Positions 40,593 to 49,603 of a DNA stretch of 64,000 nucleotides are shown piece by piece. Source of the stretch: G965197555 sp965197555 (GTDB lineage: Bacteria; Chloroflexota; Dehalococcoidia; Lucifugimonadales; UBA3495). Position 1 is the stretch's first letter; each line of letters begins with the position of its first letter. The position numbers and the translations under genes were made by a program. The stretch covers positions 2,666,001-2,730,000 of the forward strand of contig OZ240213.1 of NCBI GenBank assembly GCA_965197555.1, in the 5' to 3' direction. Under the pieces are notes generated by a model that worked only from the letters and a program-made list of their open reading frames with translations, was not told the origin of the DNA and did not search any database.

Positions 40593-42287
40593 TTGACCGA
40601 GAGGCTAAAAGCTGGCGAGGCAGTTATTGAGCTCCTGCGCCAGGAAGGTGTGTCCCACATATTCGGAATAGTCGGGTCGTCTTTCCTGGACGTGCTTGAC
40701 CCCCTCTACGACCGCCAGGACATTGAGTTCGTGGGAGTCCGGCATGAGCAGGGAGGGGCGCTGATGGCGGACGGGTACAGCCGTATCTCCGGTGCGCCCA
40801 GCGTTTGCCTGGCTACCAATGGGCCTGGAGTCCTCAACCTGACTTATGGCATTGCCTCCGCCTACGTGGCCCATTCCCCGGTAGTTGTCCTGGCTCCCTC
40901 GGCATCCCGAGACCATCAACACCGGGACTCTACCCAGGAGTTCGACCAAGTTTCTCTATTCCGCCCGATCACCAAAGCGGCCTATGCTGTCAACAAGCTA
41001 GAACGCTTGCCCGACGCTCTCCGCCAAGCTTTCAGGGTCGCCACCTCCGGCAAAATGGGCCCCGTGCTGCTGGATATTCCCCGGGACCTTTTGCCGGGCG
41101 GTGAGCTCGATATTGATCTGCTCTCCCCGAGTGCTTATCGCACCGGTCAGACTAGAGCGCGGGGTGACCGGGGCTTGATAGATAAGGCTGCCAACTTGCT
41201 GCTTTCAGCCAAAAGCCCGGTCATCATCGCCGGTGGTGGGGTCCAATGGAGTAACGCCGGAGATGAGGTGACGCGGGTAGCGGAATTGATCGGCGCCGCC
41301 ATTCTAACTTCCTACGGCAGGGCGGATGCTGTGCCCAACGACCATCCCAATTTCCTGGGACACCTTGGCCGCTTGGGCTCGGAAGAGGGCGGGGAGGCCG
41401 CCCGCCGGGCCGACGTCATTCTTGCCGTGGGCACGCGCCTGGGCCAGTCCACCACTTTCTACGACCACCGCTTCATCCCTGCGGACGCGCAGATCATACA
41501 GATCGAGATCGACCCGGAGGAAATCGGCCGGAACTATCCCGTGGCAGTGGGTATCGAAGGTGACGCCAAGGCCGTGATGCAGGGTATTTACGAGCAACTC
41601 CGCGAAGTGGAACCTCGGCCCAATCCTCAGTGGATGGAGGACATCTCAGATTGGACTATTCGGCGTAAGGAACGCTTGGAGGAAGAAGGGCGTGTGTCTT
41701 CGATGCCCGTGAAACCGCAGCGGGTCTATGCCGAGATACGCCGGGTGATGCCCCAATACGCCATCGTGGCTCTGGACGCGGGGTTGTCGCCCAATATAGG
41801 CCAGGACCGTTTGTACTTCTACCATCCCCGAAGTCTGATGACCTCACTGGACCTGGGCGGCCTGGGCTTTAGTTTCCCCGCCGCCATTGGAGCCAAGTTT
41901 GCTGCGCCGCACCGTCCGGTCATTAATTTCAACGGCGATGGCGGGTTCCTCTTCAATGCGCAGGAGTTCGAGACCGCTGTCAGGTACAACCTTCAATTGG
42001 TCACCGTGGTTATGAACAACGGTTGCTGGGGCTCAGAGAAGGCCTATCAGCGCTACGCCTTCAACGGCCGGTATATTGGCGCTGATACCAACAACCCCCG
42101 CTTTGATAAGTACGCGGAGCTTTTCGGCGGGAATGGTTTCTACGTAGAGCGACCGGAGGACATTCCTGACGTCTTTGTTGAGGCATTGAACGCCGATGGG
42201 CCAAGCATCATCGAGATACCCACAGATCCTGATGAGATGCCGCGGCCGGCCAGGTTAGCCGATGTCCAGGCTCCCCGCGACCGGTAA
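40593..42287 (+). CDS. TPP-dependent enzyme of the acetolactate synthase/sulfoacetaldehyde acetyltransferase group
   Basis: The product of about 564 residues has three domains of the POX/AHAS family: N-terminal PYR domain with FGIVGSSFLDVLD and the catalytic Glu in GVRHEQGGALMADGYSR, a central domain, and the C-terminal PP domain with NGDGGFLFNAQEFETAVRYN and VVMNNGCWGSEK. The last region, with NNG-x-WG-x-EK and RYIGADTNNPRF, is closest by eye to sulfoacetaldehyde acetyltransferase (Xsc), but a different 2-oxoacid substrate is possible. No FAD/AHAS small subunit is nearby. TTG at 40593 after GAGGTGG is preferred over GTG at 40584. Confidence 0.8.
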   Translation: MTERLKAGEAVIELLRQEGVSHIFGIVGSSFLDVLDPLYDRQDIEFVGVRHEQGGALMADGYSRISGAPSVCLATNGPGVLNLTYGIASAYVAHSPVVVLAPSASRDHQHRDSTQEFDQVSLFRPITKAAYAVNKLERLPDALRQAFRVATSGKMGPVLLDIPRDLLPGGELDIDLLSPSAYRTGQTRARGDRGLIDKAANLLLSAKSPVIIAGGGVQWSNAGDEVTRVAELIGAAILTSYGRADAVPNDHPNFLGHLGRLGSEEGGEAARRADVILAVGTRLGQSTTFYDHRFIPADAQIIQIEIDPEEIGRNYPVAVGIEGDAKAVMQGIYEQLREVEPRPNPQWMEDISDWTIRRKERLEEEGRVSSMPVKPQRVYAEIRRVMPQYAIVALDAGLSPNIGQDRLYFYHPRSLMTSLDLGGLGFSFPAAIGAKFAAPHRPVINFNGDGGFLFNAQEFETAVRYNLQLVTVVMNNGCWGSEKAYQRYAFNGRYIGADTNNPRFDKYAELFGGNGFYVERPEDIPDVFVEALNADGPSIIEIPTDPDEMPRPARLADVQAPRDR

Positions 42288-42425
42288 TGGTGTAAAGGTC
42301 ACCCGTCGCCGGCACTCCACAACTTCATTGAAGCGATTTCATATGCGCGACATCGGATCAACATCTCAGCCGTCGGTCTTCAAAGACTCGCTTATGGCTG
42401 GGCTGATCACTGGGAACTAATATCG

Positions 42426-42767
42426 ATGGATAAGCCGGTTTTCCCGAAAGAAGTCGATCTGGGCGAAGATGCTATTGTTATTCTCTGGGACGATGGCCAC
42501 CGTAGCCCCTATCCCCACAGATACCTGAGATTGCGGTGCCGGTGCGCCAATTGCGTCGAGGAGATGAGCGGCAGGCCTCGGCTCGACCCCGATCAAGTGC
42601 CTCAAGACGTCAGGGCTGTAGACCAGATGCCCGTTGGTAACTACGCTTTACAGTTCTTGTGGAGCGACACCCACTATACCGGCATCTATACTTACGATTT
42701 CCTTCGATCTCTTTGCACCTGCAACGTCTGCACCGCGGCGGGAGCACCAGGCCATGAGCCCTCCTAG
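42426..42767 (+). CDS. DUF971 family protein (gamma-butyrobetaine hydroxylase-like N-terminal domain)
   Basis: The 113-residue product has the DUF971 layout: AIVILWDDGHRSPYPHRYLR, a cysteine motif LRCRCANCVEEMSG, PVGNYALQFLWSDTHYTGIY and a second cysteine motif LCTCNVCTAAG. The domain occurs alone in many bacteria and at the N-terminus of carnitine-pathway hydroxylases, where it binds zinc; standalone forms are often found near iron-sulfur assembly genes. Here both cysteine clusters have the form CxCxxC. Function is unknown. The ATG at 42426 has no clear Shine-Dalgarno. Confidence 0.8.
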   Translation: MDKPVFPKEVDLGEDAIVILWDDGHRSPYPHRYLRLRCRCANCVEEMSGRPRLDPDQVPQDVRAVDQMPVGNYALQFLWSDTHYTGIYTYDFLRSLCTCNVCTAAGAPGHEPS

Positions 42768-42867
42768 GTTAGGGCGGGTCTTGGATTTCGCGCGGTCGTT
42801 TCGCTGGTTGGGGGCTCACAAAAGTCTCCCATTTGATGAAAGAATTGGACTCGAGGGCTAGTCCCCA

Positions 42868-43992
42868 ATGACAGATACGAGTGAAGTTGTTGTGATTGGA
42901 GGAGGCGCCGCTGGCTGCGCTGCAACTTATTACTTGGCCCGTGGTGGAGCCGGCGTCACTGTGATCGAGCGGGAAGGCGTAGGAACCCAGGCATCTGGTT
43001 ACTCGGCCGGAGGCCTGAACCCATTGCAGGGAACCGGGATTCCTGGCCCGCTGGGCGGTTTGGCCATGGCCTCCTTCCGGTTGCATTTGGGGCTATGGGA
43101 TGAGTTGAAAGAGGGGACAGGCATCGACTACCAGGGCCGCATCATATCGTTGGTCAAGGTTGCCTTTGGAGAGTCCGACCTTCCCGAACTTCAGGAGACA
43201 TTGGACCTATTCAACGAGGCCGACGGGTTCGAGGCCCACTGGCTCGGACCAGCCGCGGTAGCGGAGTTGGAGCCTCGGATCACCTCCGACGTGATCGCTG
43301 GAGTGTATGCTCGGGGCAACGCTGCCCTAGACAGCTACAAGTACACTCTGGCGCTAGCCGACGCCGGGAAGAAGTTGGGAGCCAGTTTCCGGCCCGGCAG
43401 GGTTTGCGGGGTTGAGAAGGCCAACGGTCGGGTTACCGGAGTGCTCCTTGAGGACGGGAAGCTGGCCTGTGACCATCTGGTGCTGGCGATGGGCCCTTGG
43501 TCCAGACGGGCCGAGGCGTGGCTTGACAGCTACATTCCCGTGGACCCTCTCAAAGGCGAACTATTGCGGACAAGGCTGCCAGGGGTGGCCCTGGCACACG
43601 ATCTGTCTGGAGGCGGCGGGTCGCTGCACCCAAAGCCCGATGGCAGGATTTGGTGTGGCACCACTGAGGAATGGCGCGGGTATGACAATCAGCCCAGCGA
43701 CTCGGCCCGGGACGCCATTTTGCAAGGCGCCATCAAACTGGTGCCAGAAATGGCCCAAGCCCAGGTGGTGGAGCATACCGCGTGTCTAAGGCCCGTGACA
43801 CCAGACTGGCTCCCCATTCTTGGACGAGCTCCGGGCTGGGAGAATGTGTATTTGGCCACCGGTGCTGGAAAGAAGGGTATCCTGTTGAGTCCAGGAATGG
43901 GTAAAGCAGTAGCCGACTTGGTTACCCGCCGGGTATCAGACCTGCCGGTGGAAGGGTTCTCCCCTTCAAGGTTTGCTGGGCCACCGGACTGA
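42868..43992 (+). CDS. FAD-dependent oxidoreductase, DAO/glycine oxidase-like
   Basis: The 374-residue product starts with a Rossmann FAD site VVVIGGGAAGCAATYYLARG followed by an acidic residue (VIERE), then the DAO-family layout: an N-terminal GTQASGYSAGGLNP, a substrate domain and the C-terminal FAD loop LRPVTPDWLPILG and ATGAGKKGILLSPGMGK. This end is typical of D-amino acid oxidase and glycine oxidase-like proteins. It precedes an ornithine cyclodeaminase-family gene, suggesting amino acid or opine degradation; the substrate cannot be assigned. Confidence 0.85.
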   Translation: MTDTSEVVVIGGGAAGCAATYYLARGGAGVTVIEREGVGTQASGYSAGGLNPLQGTGIPGPLGGLAMASFRLHLGLWDELKEGTGIDYQGRIISLVKVAFGESDLPELQETLDLFNEADGFEAHWLGPAAVAELEPRITSDVIAGVYARGNAALDSYKYTLALADAGKKLGASFRPGRVCGVEKANGRVTGVLLEDGKLACDHLVLAMGPWSRRAEAWLDSYIPVDPLKGELLRTRLPGVALAHDLSGGGGSLHPKPDGRIWCGTTEEWRGYDNQPSDSARDAILQGAIKLVPEMAQAQVVEHTACLRPVTPDWLPILGRAPGWENVYLATGAGKKGILLSPGMGKAVADLVTRRVSDLPVEGFSPSRFAGPPD

Positions 43993-44056
43993 TCCTGGGG
44001 CAGTGCGCTGTTTCTATCCCCCTTCTCGAAGATTAGAACCAGTGTGAGGGTTGGTG

Positions 44057-45043
44057 ATGCTGGTGCTCAGCCAAAGCGACGTAGCGAGCCTCTTGCAGTT
44101 GGATCTGCTAATCGAGGCCCTTACCCCTGCTATGGCTGAGCTCAGCGCGGGAACGGTCTCTCAACCCCAGCGAGTTGGCGCTTTCGTACAAGACATGGAC
44201 GGAGTATTGGGGGTCATGCCAGCCTTTGTCCCTTCCTCCCGAGTCCTCTCCGTCAAGTTGGTGAGCATCTTCCCCAATAATGATGCTTTGGGATTACCAA
44301 CCCACATGGCGTTGATTGCGGTTTTCGACCCGGACACCGGTGCTCCCTTGGCGGTTATGGATGGCACCTACGTCACCGCAGCCCGTACCGCCGCCGGGTC
44401 TGCTCTGGCCACCAAGCTATTGGCGCGAGAGGACTCCAGTGTTCTGGCAGTGCTAGGCACAGGTGTCCAGGCCCGATGGCATGCCCGGGCTATACCCAGG
44501 GTTATGAACATCAACGAGGTGCGCATCTCTGGCAGGAGTTTTGAAAAGGCCCAAGCCCTGGCCCAAGAGTTGGTCGGCGAGTTGGGTATTCCGGTGATCC
44601 CGTTGAACACTGCCAAAGCCGCGCTGGCCGGAGCCGACATAATCTGCGCCGCGACCCATGCCGTCGAGCCCGTAGTGCGCCGGGAATGGGTCTCCCCTGG
44701 CAGCCACATAAACGCCGTTGGTCTCAATCCCAAAGGGAGGGAGCTTGATGATGCCACCATTGCGGACTCTCTGGTGGTGGTGGAATCAAGAGCCGCAGCC
44801 TTGGCGCCTTATCCAGCCGGAGCCAACGATCTCGCCTGGCCCATCCGCGACGGCGTTATCACCGAAGACCACATTCACGCAGAGGTGGGTGAGCTCGTGG
44901 CCGCTCAAGCGAGGGGCAGGACCTCTTCACAGCAGATTACCTTGTACAAGTCCGTCGGTGTCGCACTGCAGGACGCGGTCGCGGCCCGATTGGTCCTGGA
45001 GGCGGCCCAAGCCCGAGGCTTGGGCGTCGAGATAGAGATTTAG
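44057..45043 (+). CDS. ornithine cyclodeaminase/mu-crystallin family protein
   Basis: The 328-residue product has the family layout: an N-terminal dimerisation domain ending with the substrate lysine region VLSVKLVSIFPNN, then PLAVMDGTYVTAARTAAGSALA and the NAD site VLGTGVQARWHARAI. The family includes ornithine cyclodeaminase, alanine dehydrogenase of archaeal type, ketimine reductases and tauropine-type enzymes, so the activity is uncertain. The ATG at 44057 has GAGGG 6 bases upstream and is preferred to a TTG at 44051. Confidence 0.87.
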   Translation: MLVLSQSDVASLLQLDLLIEALTPAMAELSAGTVSQPQRVGAFVQDMDGVLGVMPAFVPSSRVLSVKLVSIFPNNDALGLPTHMALIAVFDPDTGAPLAVMDGTYVTAARTAAGSALATKLLAREDSSVLAVLGTGVQARWHARAIPRVMNINEVRISGRSFEKAQALAQELVGELGIPVIPLNTAKAALAGADIICAATHAVEPVVRREWVSPGSHINAVGLNPKGRELDDATIADSLVVVESRAAALAPYPAGANDLAWPIRDGVITEDHIHAEVGELVAAQARGRTSSQQITLYKSVGVALQDAVAARLVLEAAQARGLGVEIEI

Positions 45044-45148
45044 GTTAGCGCAGGGGTGCACCTGACGGTAGCTACTGGGACAAAGATCAGCACCTTCATC
45101 ACTATGACTGTTCGTAGGCAAGATTCTGAACAGGCGATACCGTTGAGG

Positions 45149-45177
45149 TGCACAGCCATCATCAAAAGTGTTACACT
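45149..45177 (+). promoter_or_regulatory. promoter of the cysS-glycosyltransferase gene
   Basis: TGCACA (45149-45154) is followed after 17 bases by TACACT (45172-45177), with an extended -10 TG in front (TGTTACACT). The predicted start near 45184 lies before the Shine-Dalgarno GGGAGG at 45193-45198, which supports initiation at 45199 or 45208. Confidence 0.5.
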
Positions 45178-45207
45178 GCCGAAAAACCTGCCGGGAGGAT
45201 GGCTAGG

Positions 45208-47409
45208 TTGCTGAAATTGTACAACACCCTCACCAAGAGGATAGAGGAAATTCGTCCCTTGGAACCCGGCAAAGTCCGTATGTATACCTGCGGACCGACA
45301 GTGTATAGGGACGCCCACATCGGCAACCTACGGACCTACCTGATGGCCGATTGGATCCGCCGTGTACTCCTAGAAAGAGGGCAAGAAGTCTATCACGTCA
45401 AGAATATTACCGACGTGGGTCACATGCGCCAAGAGCTCGTGGAATCAGGCGGCGACAAAATCATCCTGGCCGCCCTTGAAGAAGGCAAGACCACACAGGA
45501 CATCGCCCGGTTCTACGCTGACAGGTTCCACGCCGACGAAGCAAAGGTGAACATCCTTCCGGCCCAAGTGTTTCCCTGGGCTACGGAACACGTTCCAGAG
45601 ATGCTGACCGTCGTTGGCAAGCTGCTTGAGAAAGGCTACGCCTACCAAGCTGGGGGAAACGTCTACTACAGTGTGGCCGCGTTCAGCGACTACGGCAAAT
45701 TGTCCCGCAACACCGGGGCCGACCTTTTGGAAGGAGTGAGGGCCGAGGCCGACCCTCTCAAAAGGGACCCCAGAGACTTCACTCTGTGGAAGGGAGCTGA
45801 ACCCGGTAGAGATTTAAAGTGGGATAGTCCCTGGGGAGAAGGGTTCCCCGGCTGGCACATCGAATGCTCTGCAATGGCGGGGAAATATCTGGGAGAGCAG
45901 TTTGATATCCACACCGGTGGGGTGGACAACATCTTTCCCCATCACGAAGATGAGATAGCTCAAAGCGAGGCCGCATACGGTCGGCAGCACGTCCAATATT
46001 GGGTCCACGCCCAGCACCTGTTGGCCGATGGCGCCAAGATGGCTAAGTCCTCTGGAAACGTGTTTCTCATAGATGATTTGACGTCCAGAGGGTTTGACCC
46101 CCTTTCTTTCCGATACCTTTCTTTGACTTTACGTTACCGCCATAGGATGAACTTCACTTTCAACTCGCTGAGGGCCGCAGAGAAAGCTTTGACGGGCCTT
46201 CGTAACAGAGTGTGGGTTTGGAAGAGTCTTCCCTCGCAGGACTCGTCTCCACCTGAAGCCGAGCAGTGGCGCACCCGCTTTTGGGATGCTGTGGAGAACG
46301 ACTTGGACCTCCCCGGGTCGCTGGCGTTGACCTGGGACATGGTCGGCTCGGACCTGCCGGGTCAGGCCAAATTGTCTCTACTCCTTGAATTCGATAAGAT
46401 CTTTGGCTTGGATCTGGACAAGGTGCCCGCTTCCTATTCGTTACCTACGTCAGTGGGCACAACAGTGGGCCAACGGTCAGAACTAAGGGCGCACGGAGAC
46501 TACCAAGACGCCGATAGGTTGCGGGCCGATGTGGCGTCGCAAGGCTTCCTGGTCGAAGATACCATTGGCGCTGCCCGGGTCCGCCCCAAGACCCAAATCG
46601 AGCGGCGACAGGAACTTTGGCCCTCCGTGTCCTCCTCTAGAGAGGTGGCATCTAACCTGGAATCACCCGACCAGTACGAGTTCTCATTCATTCTCAACGC
46701 GTACGGCTACCAAGGCGACATAGAGCGTTGTATCAACAGCATGGTCAAGCAAGGTGAGGGCTATTCCACTGAGATTATAGCTGTGGACAATGGCTCGACC
46801 GACGGGACGGGAGAGTGGCTGGAGGCGTCGGGTAGCAAGCTGGCTAACCTGCGAGTCGTACATTGTGACCACGTCATCGGGGACGCCGCCAGCAAGAACA
46901 TTGGGGTAAAACAGAGTCTTGGCAAGCATTTGATTATCTTTGACGGATCGGCGGAGATTGTGGGGAATATCCTGGACCCGATTCGAGAGCGACTATCCGA
47001 TGAATCAGTGGGCATCTACGGTCCCTACGGGCTGACCACCGACGATCTACGTCACTTCCATGAAGAGGTGGAGCAGGGCGAGGCTGACGCTATGCAAGCC
47101 TATTGCATGGCCTTCCGCCGTGATGCCGTGAACACCGTGGGACTGATGAGGGAATGCTTCCGCTTCTACCGGAACCTGGACATTGATTACTGCTTCCAAT
47201 TCAAAGACAAGGGTTATCGCATCATTGCGGATAACAGCCTCCCGATTGTCCGGCACGAGCACCGCCAATGGACCGAGCTGGATGACAATCAAAGGGATGA
47301 GCTGAGCCGCAAGAATTTTGGACGCTTTCTAAAACGATGGGGCAACCGCCCTGACTTGCTCATTACGGCAGGTGGTCATGGCGTCGGCGGCGAATTTTTC
47401 CACCATTAG
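45208..47409 (+). CDS. cysS: cysteinyl-tRNA synthetase fused to a family 2 glycosyltransferase-like domain
   Basis: One open frame of 733 codons encodes two proteins usually separate. Residues 1 to about 465 are a complete CysRS: HIGN at 37-40, KMAKS at 277-281, zinc ligands Cys28, Cys220, His245 and Glu249, and an anticodon-binding part (DALR-like, 355-460) ending LVEDTIGAARVRP. A linker of about 25 residues follows. Residues 489 to about 712 resemble a GT-A family 2 glycosyltransferase: EFSFILNAYGYQGDIERCIN, EIIAVDNGSTDGTGEWLE and FRNLDIDYCFQFKDKGYRI-like end. The DxD metal motif is weak (FDGS at 578-581). No signal or membrane segment is present. TTG at 45208 fits the family start and spacing to GGGAGG; ATG at 45199 is an alternative. 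Confidence 0.9.
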   Translation: MLKLYNTLTKRIEEIRPLEPGKVRMYTCGPTVYRDAHIGNLRTYLMADWIRRVLLERGQEVYHVKNITDVGHMRQELVESGGDKIILAALEEGKTTQDIARFYADRFHADEAKVNILPAQVFPWATEHVPEMLTVVGKLLEKGYAYQAGGNVYYSVAAFSDYGKLSRNTGADLLEGVRAEADPLKRDPRDFTLWKGAEPGRDLKWDSPWGEGFPGWHIECSAMAGKYLGEQFDIHTGGVDNIFPHHEDEIAQSEAAYGRQHVQYWVHAQHLLADGAKMAKSSGNVFLIDDLTSRGFDPLSFRYLSLTLRYRHRMNFTFNSLRAAEKALTGLRNRVWVWKSLPSQDSSPPEAEQWRTRFWDAVENDLDLPGSLALTWDMVGSDLPGQAKLSLLLEFDKIFGLDLDKVPASYSLPTSVGTTVGQRSELRAHGDYQDADRLRADVASQGFLVEDTIGAARVRPKTQIERRQELWPSVSSSREVASNLESPDQYEFSFILNAYGYQGDIERCINSMVKQGEGYSTEIIAVDNGSTDGTGEWLEASGSKLANLRVVHCDHVIGDAASKNIGVKQSLGKHLIIFDGSAEIVGNILDPIRERLSDESVGIYGPYGLTTDDLRHFHEEVEQGEADAMQAYCMAFRRDAVNTVGLMRECFRFYRNLDIDYCFQFKDKGYRIIADNSLPIVRHEHRQWTELDDNQRDELSRKNFGRFLKRWGNRPDLLITAGGHGVGGEFFHH

Positions 47410-47715
47410 GCCAAAGGACACCTTTTTCGGCTGGTAATATGAGGCGCCGCCTGAGCCCCTGAAATTTTTGGATTCTCCCGCTTTTGCCTATCACTAATGG
47501 TGCCGATTAAACGCTATTGACTCGTCTCTTTTCATCACACCTTCTAGGGCTGCGCCTGCGAAATTGCTATGCGTTTACCCGTGATATTCACAGAATACTG
47601 ATGTTCTCAGGCTCGTGACGCCTCCCTTGACGGGCTCGAGGGAGAATGCTAGAGTCCCAACATCCTCACCAATGAACGCTGCATCTTCCATTTGTGGCTT
47701 CAGTGACCCACCCTG
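47410..47715 (+). promoter_or_regulatory. intergenic region with promoter of meaB
   Basis: The 306-base gap holds no convincing gene. A sigma70-like promoter is visible: TTGACG (47627-47632), 17 bases, TAGAGT (47650-47655), giving a leader of about 55 bases before meaB. No terminator with a clean stem and T-tract was recognised after the cysS fusion gene. Confidence 0.5.
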
Positions 47716-48696
47716 ATGGTGGACGCTACTCAGCGGCTGTTGGCGGGAGACCACCGGGCTCTTTCTAGGCTACTCTCTCTCCTGGAACGAGGAAATTCCC
47801 AGGTCGGAGAGGTCCTCAAGTCCGTTGACCGCCACACAGGCCATGCTTACATCGTAGGTATTACCGGACCGCCCGGCGCTGGCAAAAGCACGATACTGGA
47901 CCAGTTGACCAGGCTTCTGAGGGGTCAGGGCAACAAGATCGGCATCATCGCTGTGGACCCCACTAGTCCGTTCACTGGCGGTGCTTTGCTTGGTGACCGG
48001 GTCCGCATGCAGCGGCACTACTTGGACCCGGGGGTGTTCATTCGTAGCGTGGCTACTAGGGGGCAGTCAGGGGGGTTGCCGCGCATCGTGAAAGGCATGG
48101 TGCGGCTCCTGGATGCCGCAGGCATGGACCTTGTTCTCGTCGAAACAGTAGGTGTGGGGCAGACCGAATTGGGGATCATGGAAGTTGCGGATACTGTGGT
48201 GGTGACATTGATGCCCGAATCGGGGGATGCTATTCAGACGCTCAAAGCCGGTGTCCTTGAAATCGCCGATGTTTATTTGGTCAACAAAGCGGACAGGGAT
48301 GGAGCGGACCGAATGGCTACCGCAATCACAGGGACACTGCACTTAACACCAGCTAAGGATCAGTGGGTTCCCCCGGTGTTGCTGACCACGGCCAGTTCCG
48401 GCGAAGGGATAGAAGAGCTGTGGGCTAGCATTCAGGACCACCAGCATTATTTGATGCTGTCGTCCAAGTTGGCCGACCGGCGGAAGGAGCAACGTCGCCG
48501 GGAGTTCCTGGAGACTGTGGAGGAGGAATTGGGTCGGCGGCTCAAGACACTGGTGGAACAGGAACCCAGTCTAACGGCGCTTCTGGAACGAGTGGCTCTC
48601 CACGAAGTGGAGCCTTATTCAGCTGCCATGGAATTCTTGGACTCGGTCCGCCTGCCCAGAGACTGGACGGCGTCGCCTTCCACCGGCCAGGGTTAG
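47716..48696 (+). CDS. meaB: MeaB/ArgK-family GTPase, chaperone of adenosylcobalamin-dependent mutase
   Basis: The 326-residue G3E-type GTPase has Walker A GITGPPGAGKSTILDQL, the switch region IAVDPTSPFTGGALLGDRVRM, the VETVGVGQTE motif and the NKAD nucleotide specificity motif. MeaB protects and reloads methylmalonyl-CoA mutase or related cobalamin mutases. No mutase gene is adjacent, so its partner lies elsewhere in the genome. It links to the cobalamin operon of the same window by cofactor rather than position. The first codon is a ATG at 47716. Confidence 0.93.
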   Translation: MVDATQRLLAGDHRALSRLLSLLERGNSQVGEVLKSVDRHTGHAYIVGITGPPGAGKSTILDQLTRLLRGQGNKIGIIAVDPTSPFTGGALLGDRVRMQRHYLDPGVFIRSVATRGQSGGLPRIVKGMVRLLDAAGMDLVLVETVGVGQTELGIMEVADTVVVTLMPESGDAIQTLKAGVLEIADVYLVNKADRDGADRMATAITGTLHLTPAKDQWVPPVLLTTASSGEGIEELWASIQDHQHYLMLSSKLADRRKEQRRREFLETVEEELGRRLKTLVEQEPSLTALLERVALHEVEPYSAAMEFLDSVRLPRDWTASPSTGQG

Positions 48697-48787
48697 CATA
48701 TACCGGCCTCAGCGCTATCAGAGGAGGGCATATCGAACATCTCTAAGACCCGGCTCCTGCATGAATCAATTCTTCGGAGAAATATAG

Positions 48788-49426
48788 ATGGTGGTTATGG
48801 GGGTTGATCTAAGGGCTTCTCCGAAACGTCCCAGTGCCGTGGTTGCACTGGACGGTATTCCGCAATTCTCTTTGATCGACAATTTTAGTGATGAGTCTGA
48901 GTTGCTTGAGTTGGCTCGAACCTGGCAACCGGAGGTCATCGCAATCGGTGCTCCGTTGGGGCTACCGGCTGGCTTTTGCTGCTTGGAGACATCCTGCTCA
49001 TGCGACTTCTCATTCCCTCATAGCAAGGGCCGACAGTCAGAGATTGAGTTATCCCGGATGGGTATCAGTTGCTTCTTCACCAATAAGGGGTCTATTATCC
49101 GGGGCTTGATCTACCGGGCCATCGATCTGAGCCGCCAGCTAAGGGAACTTGGATTCAAGGTGGTTGAAGTTTATCCTCACGGGTCGAAGGTTATCCTGTT
49201 CGGGGACAACATACCTCCCAAAAACAGCCGAGCCAGCCTTAAGTTCATGAGAGAGCATTTGCCTCAATTCGTAGAGGGACTCAATCCGCACCTGGACGGG
49301 CTGGACCGAAACGCCTGCGATGCAGTTCTGAACGCCTATATCGGTGTTCTTCATACCCAATGCGGTACAGACGCCCTGGGTGTTCCTGAGGAGGGCTTCG
49401 TAGTCCTCCCCAAGCTTCCACGCTGA
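48788..49426 (+). CDS. DUF429 family protein (predicted RNase H-like fold nuclease)
   Basis: The 212-residue product has the DUF429 layout: N-terminal strand MGVDLRASPKRPSAVVAL with an acidic residue, a second strand VIAIGAPLGLPAG, a cysteine-containing ETSCSCDFSF segment, and C-terminal EVYPHGSKVILFG, followed by NACDAVLNAYIG with an acidic residue. The family is predicted to be a nuclease on fold grounds; no activity is established. GGAG stands about 9 bases before the ATG. Confidence 0.8.
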   Translation: MVVMGVDLRASPKRPSAVVALDGIPQFSLIDNFSDESELLELARTWQPEVIAIGAPLGLPAGFCCLETSCSCDFSFPHSKGRQSEIELSRMGISCFFTNKGSIIRGLIYRAIDLSRQLRELGFKVVEVYPHGSKVILFGDNIPPKNSRASLKFMREHLPQFVEGLNPHLDGLDRNACDAVLNAYIGVLHTQCGTDALGVPEEGFVVLPKLPR

Positions 49427-49603
49427 TACCAGAGCCAAATTCGCAGAAGTTAACCCCATGCGGGCCTGACTCGTCGTAAGGCTGACTAGGGTCGTTGTAC
49501 CCAGGCTGGTTTCGATTTGCCTTGATTCGAATATAAGACCTGTCTACACTGGTGTGAGTAATCTGGTTGTGGCGGGGCTGGGGTGTTCACGGAGGAATGA
49601 GAC

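Noticed and set aside
45148..45207. Longer start (GTG at 45148) for the cysS fusion gene
   Set aside because: It overlaps the inferred promoter -35 and adds 20 residues absent from CysRS proteins; the Shine-Dalgarno at 45193-45198 serves a later codon.
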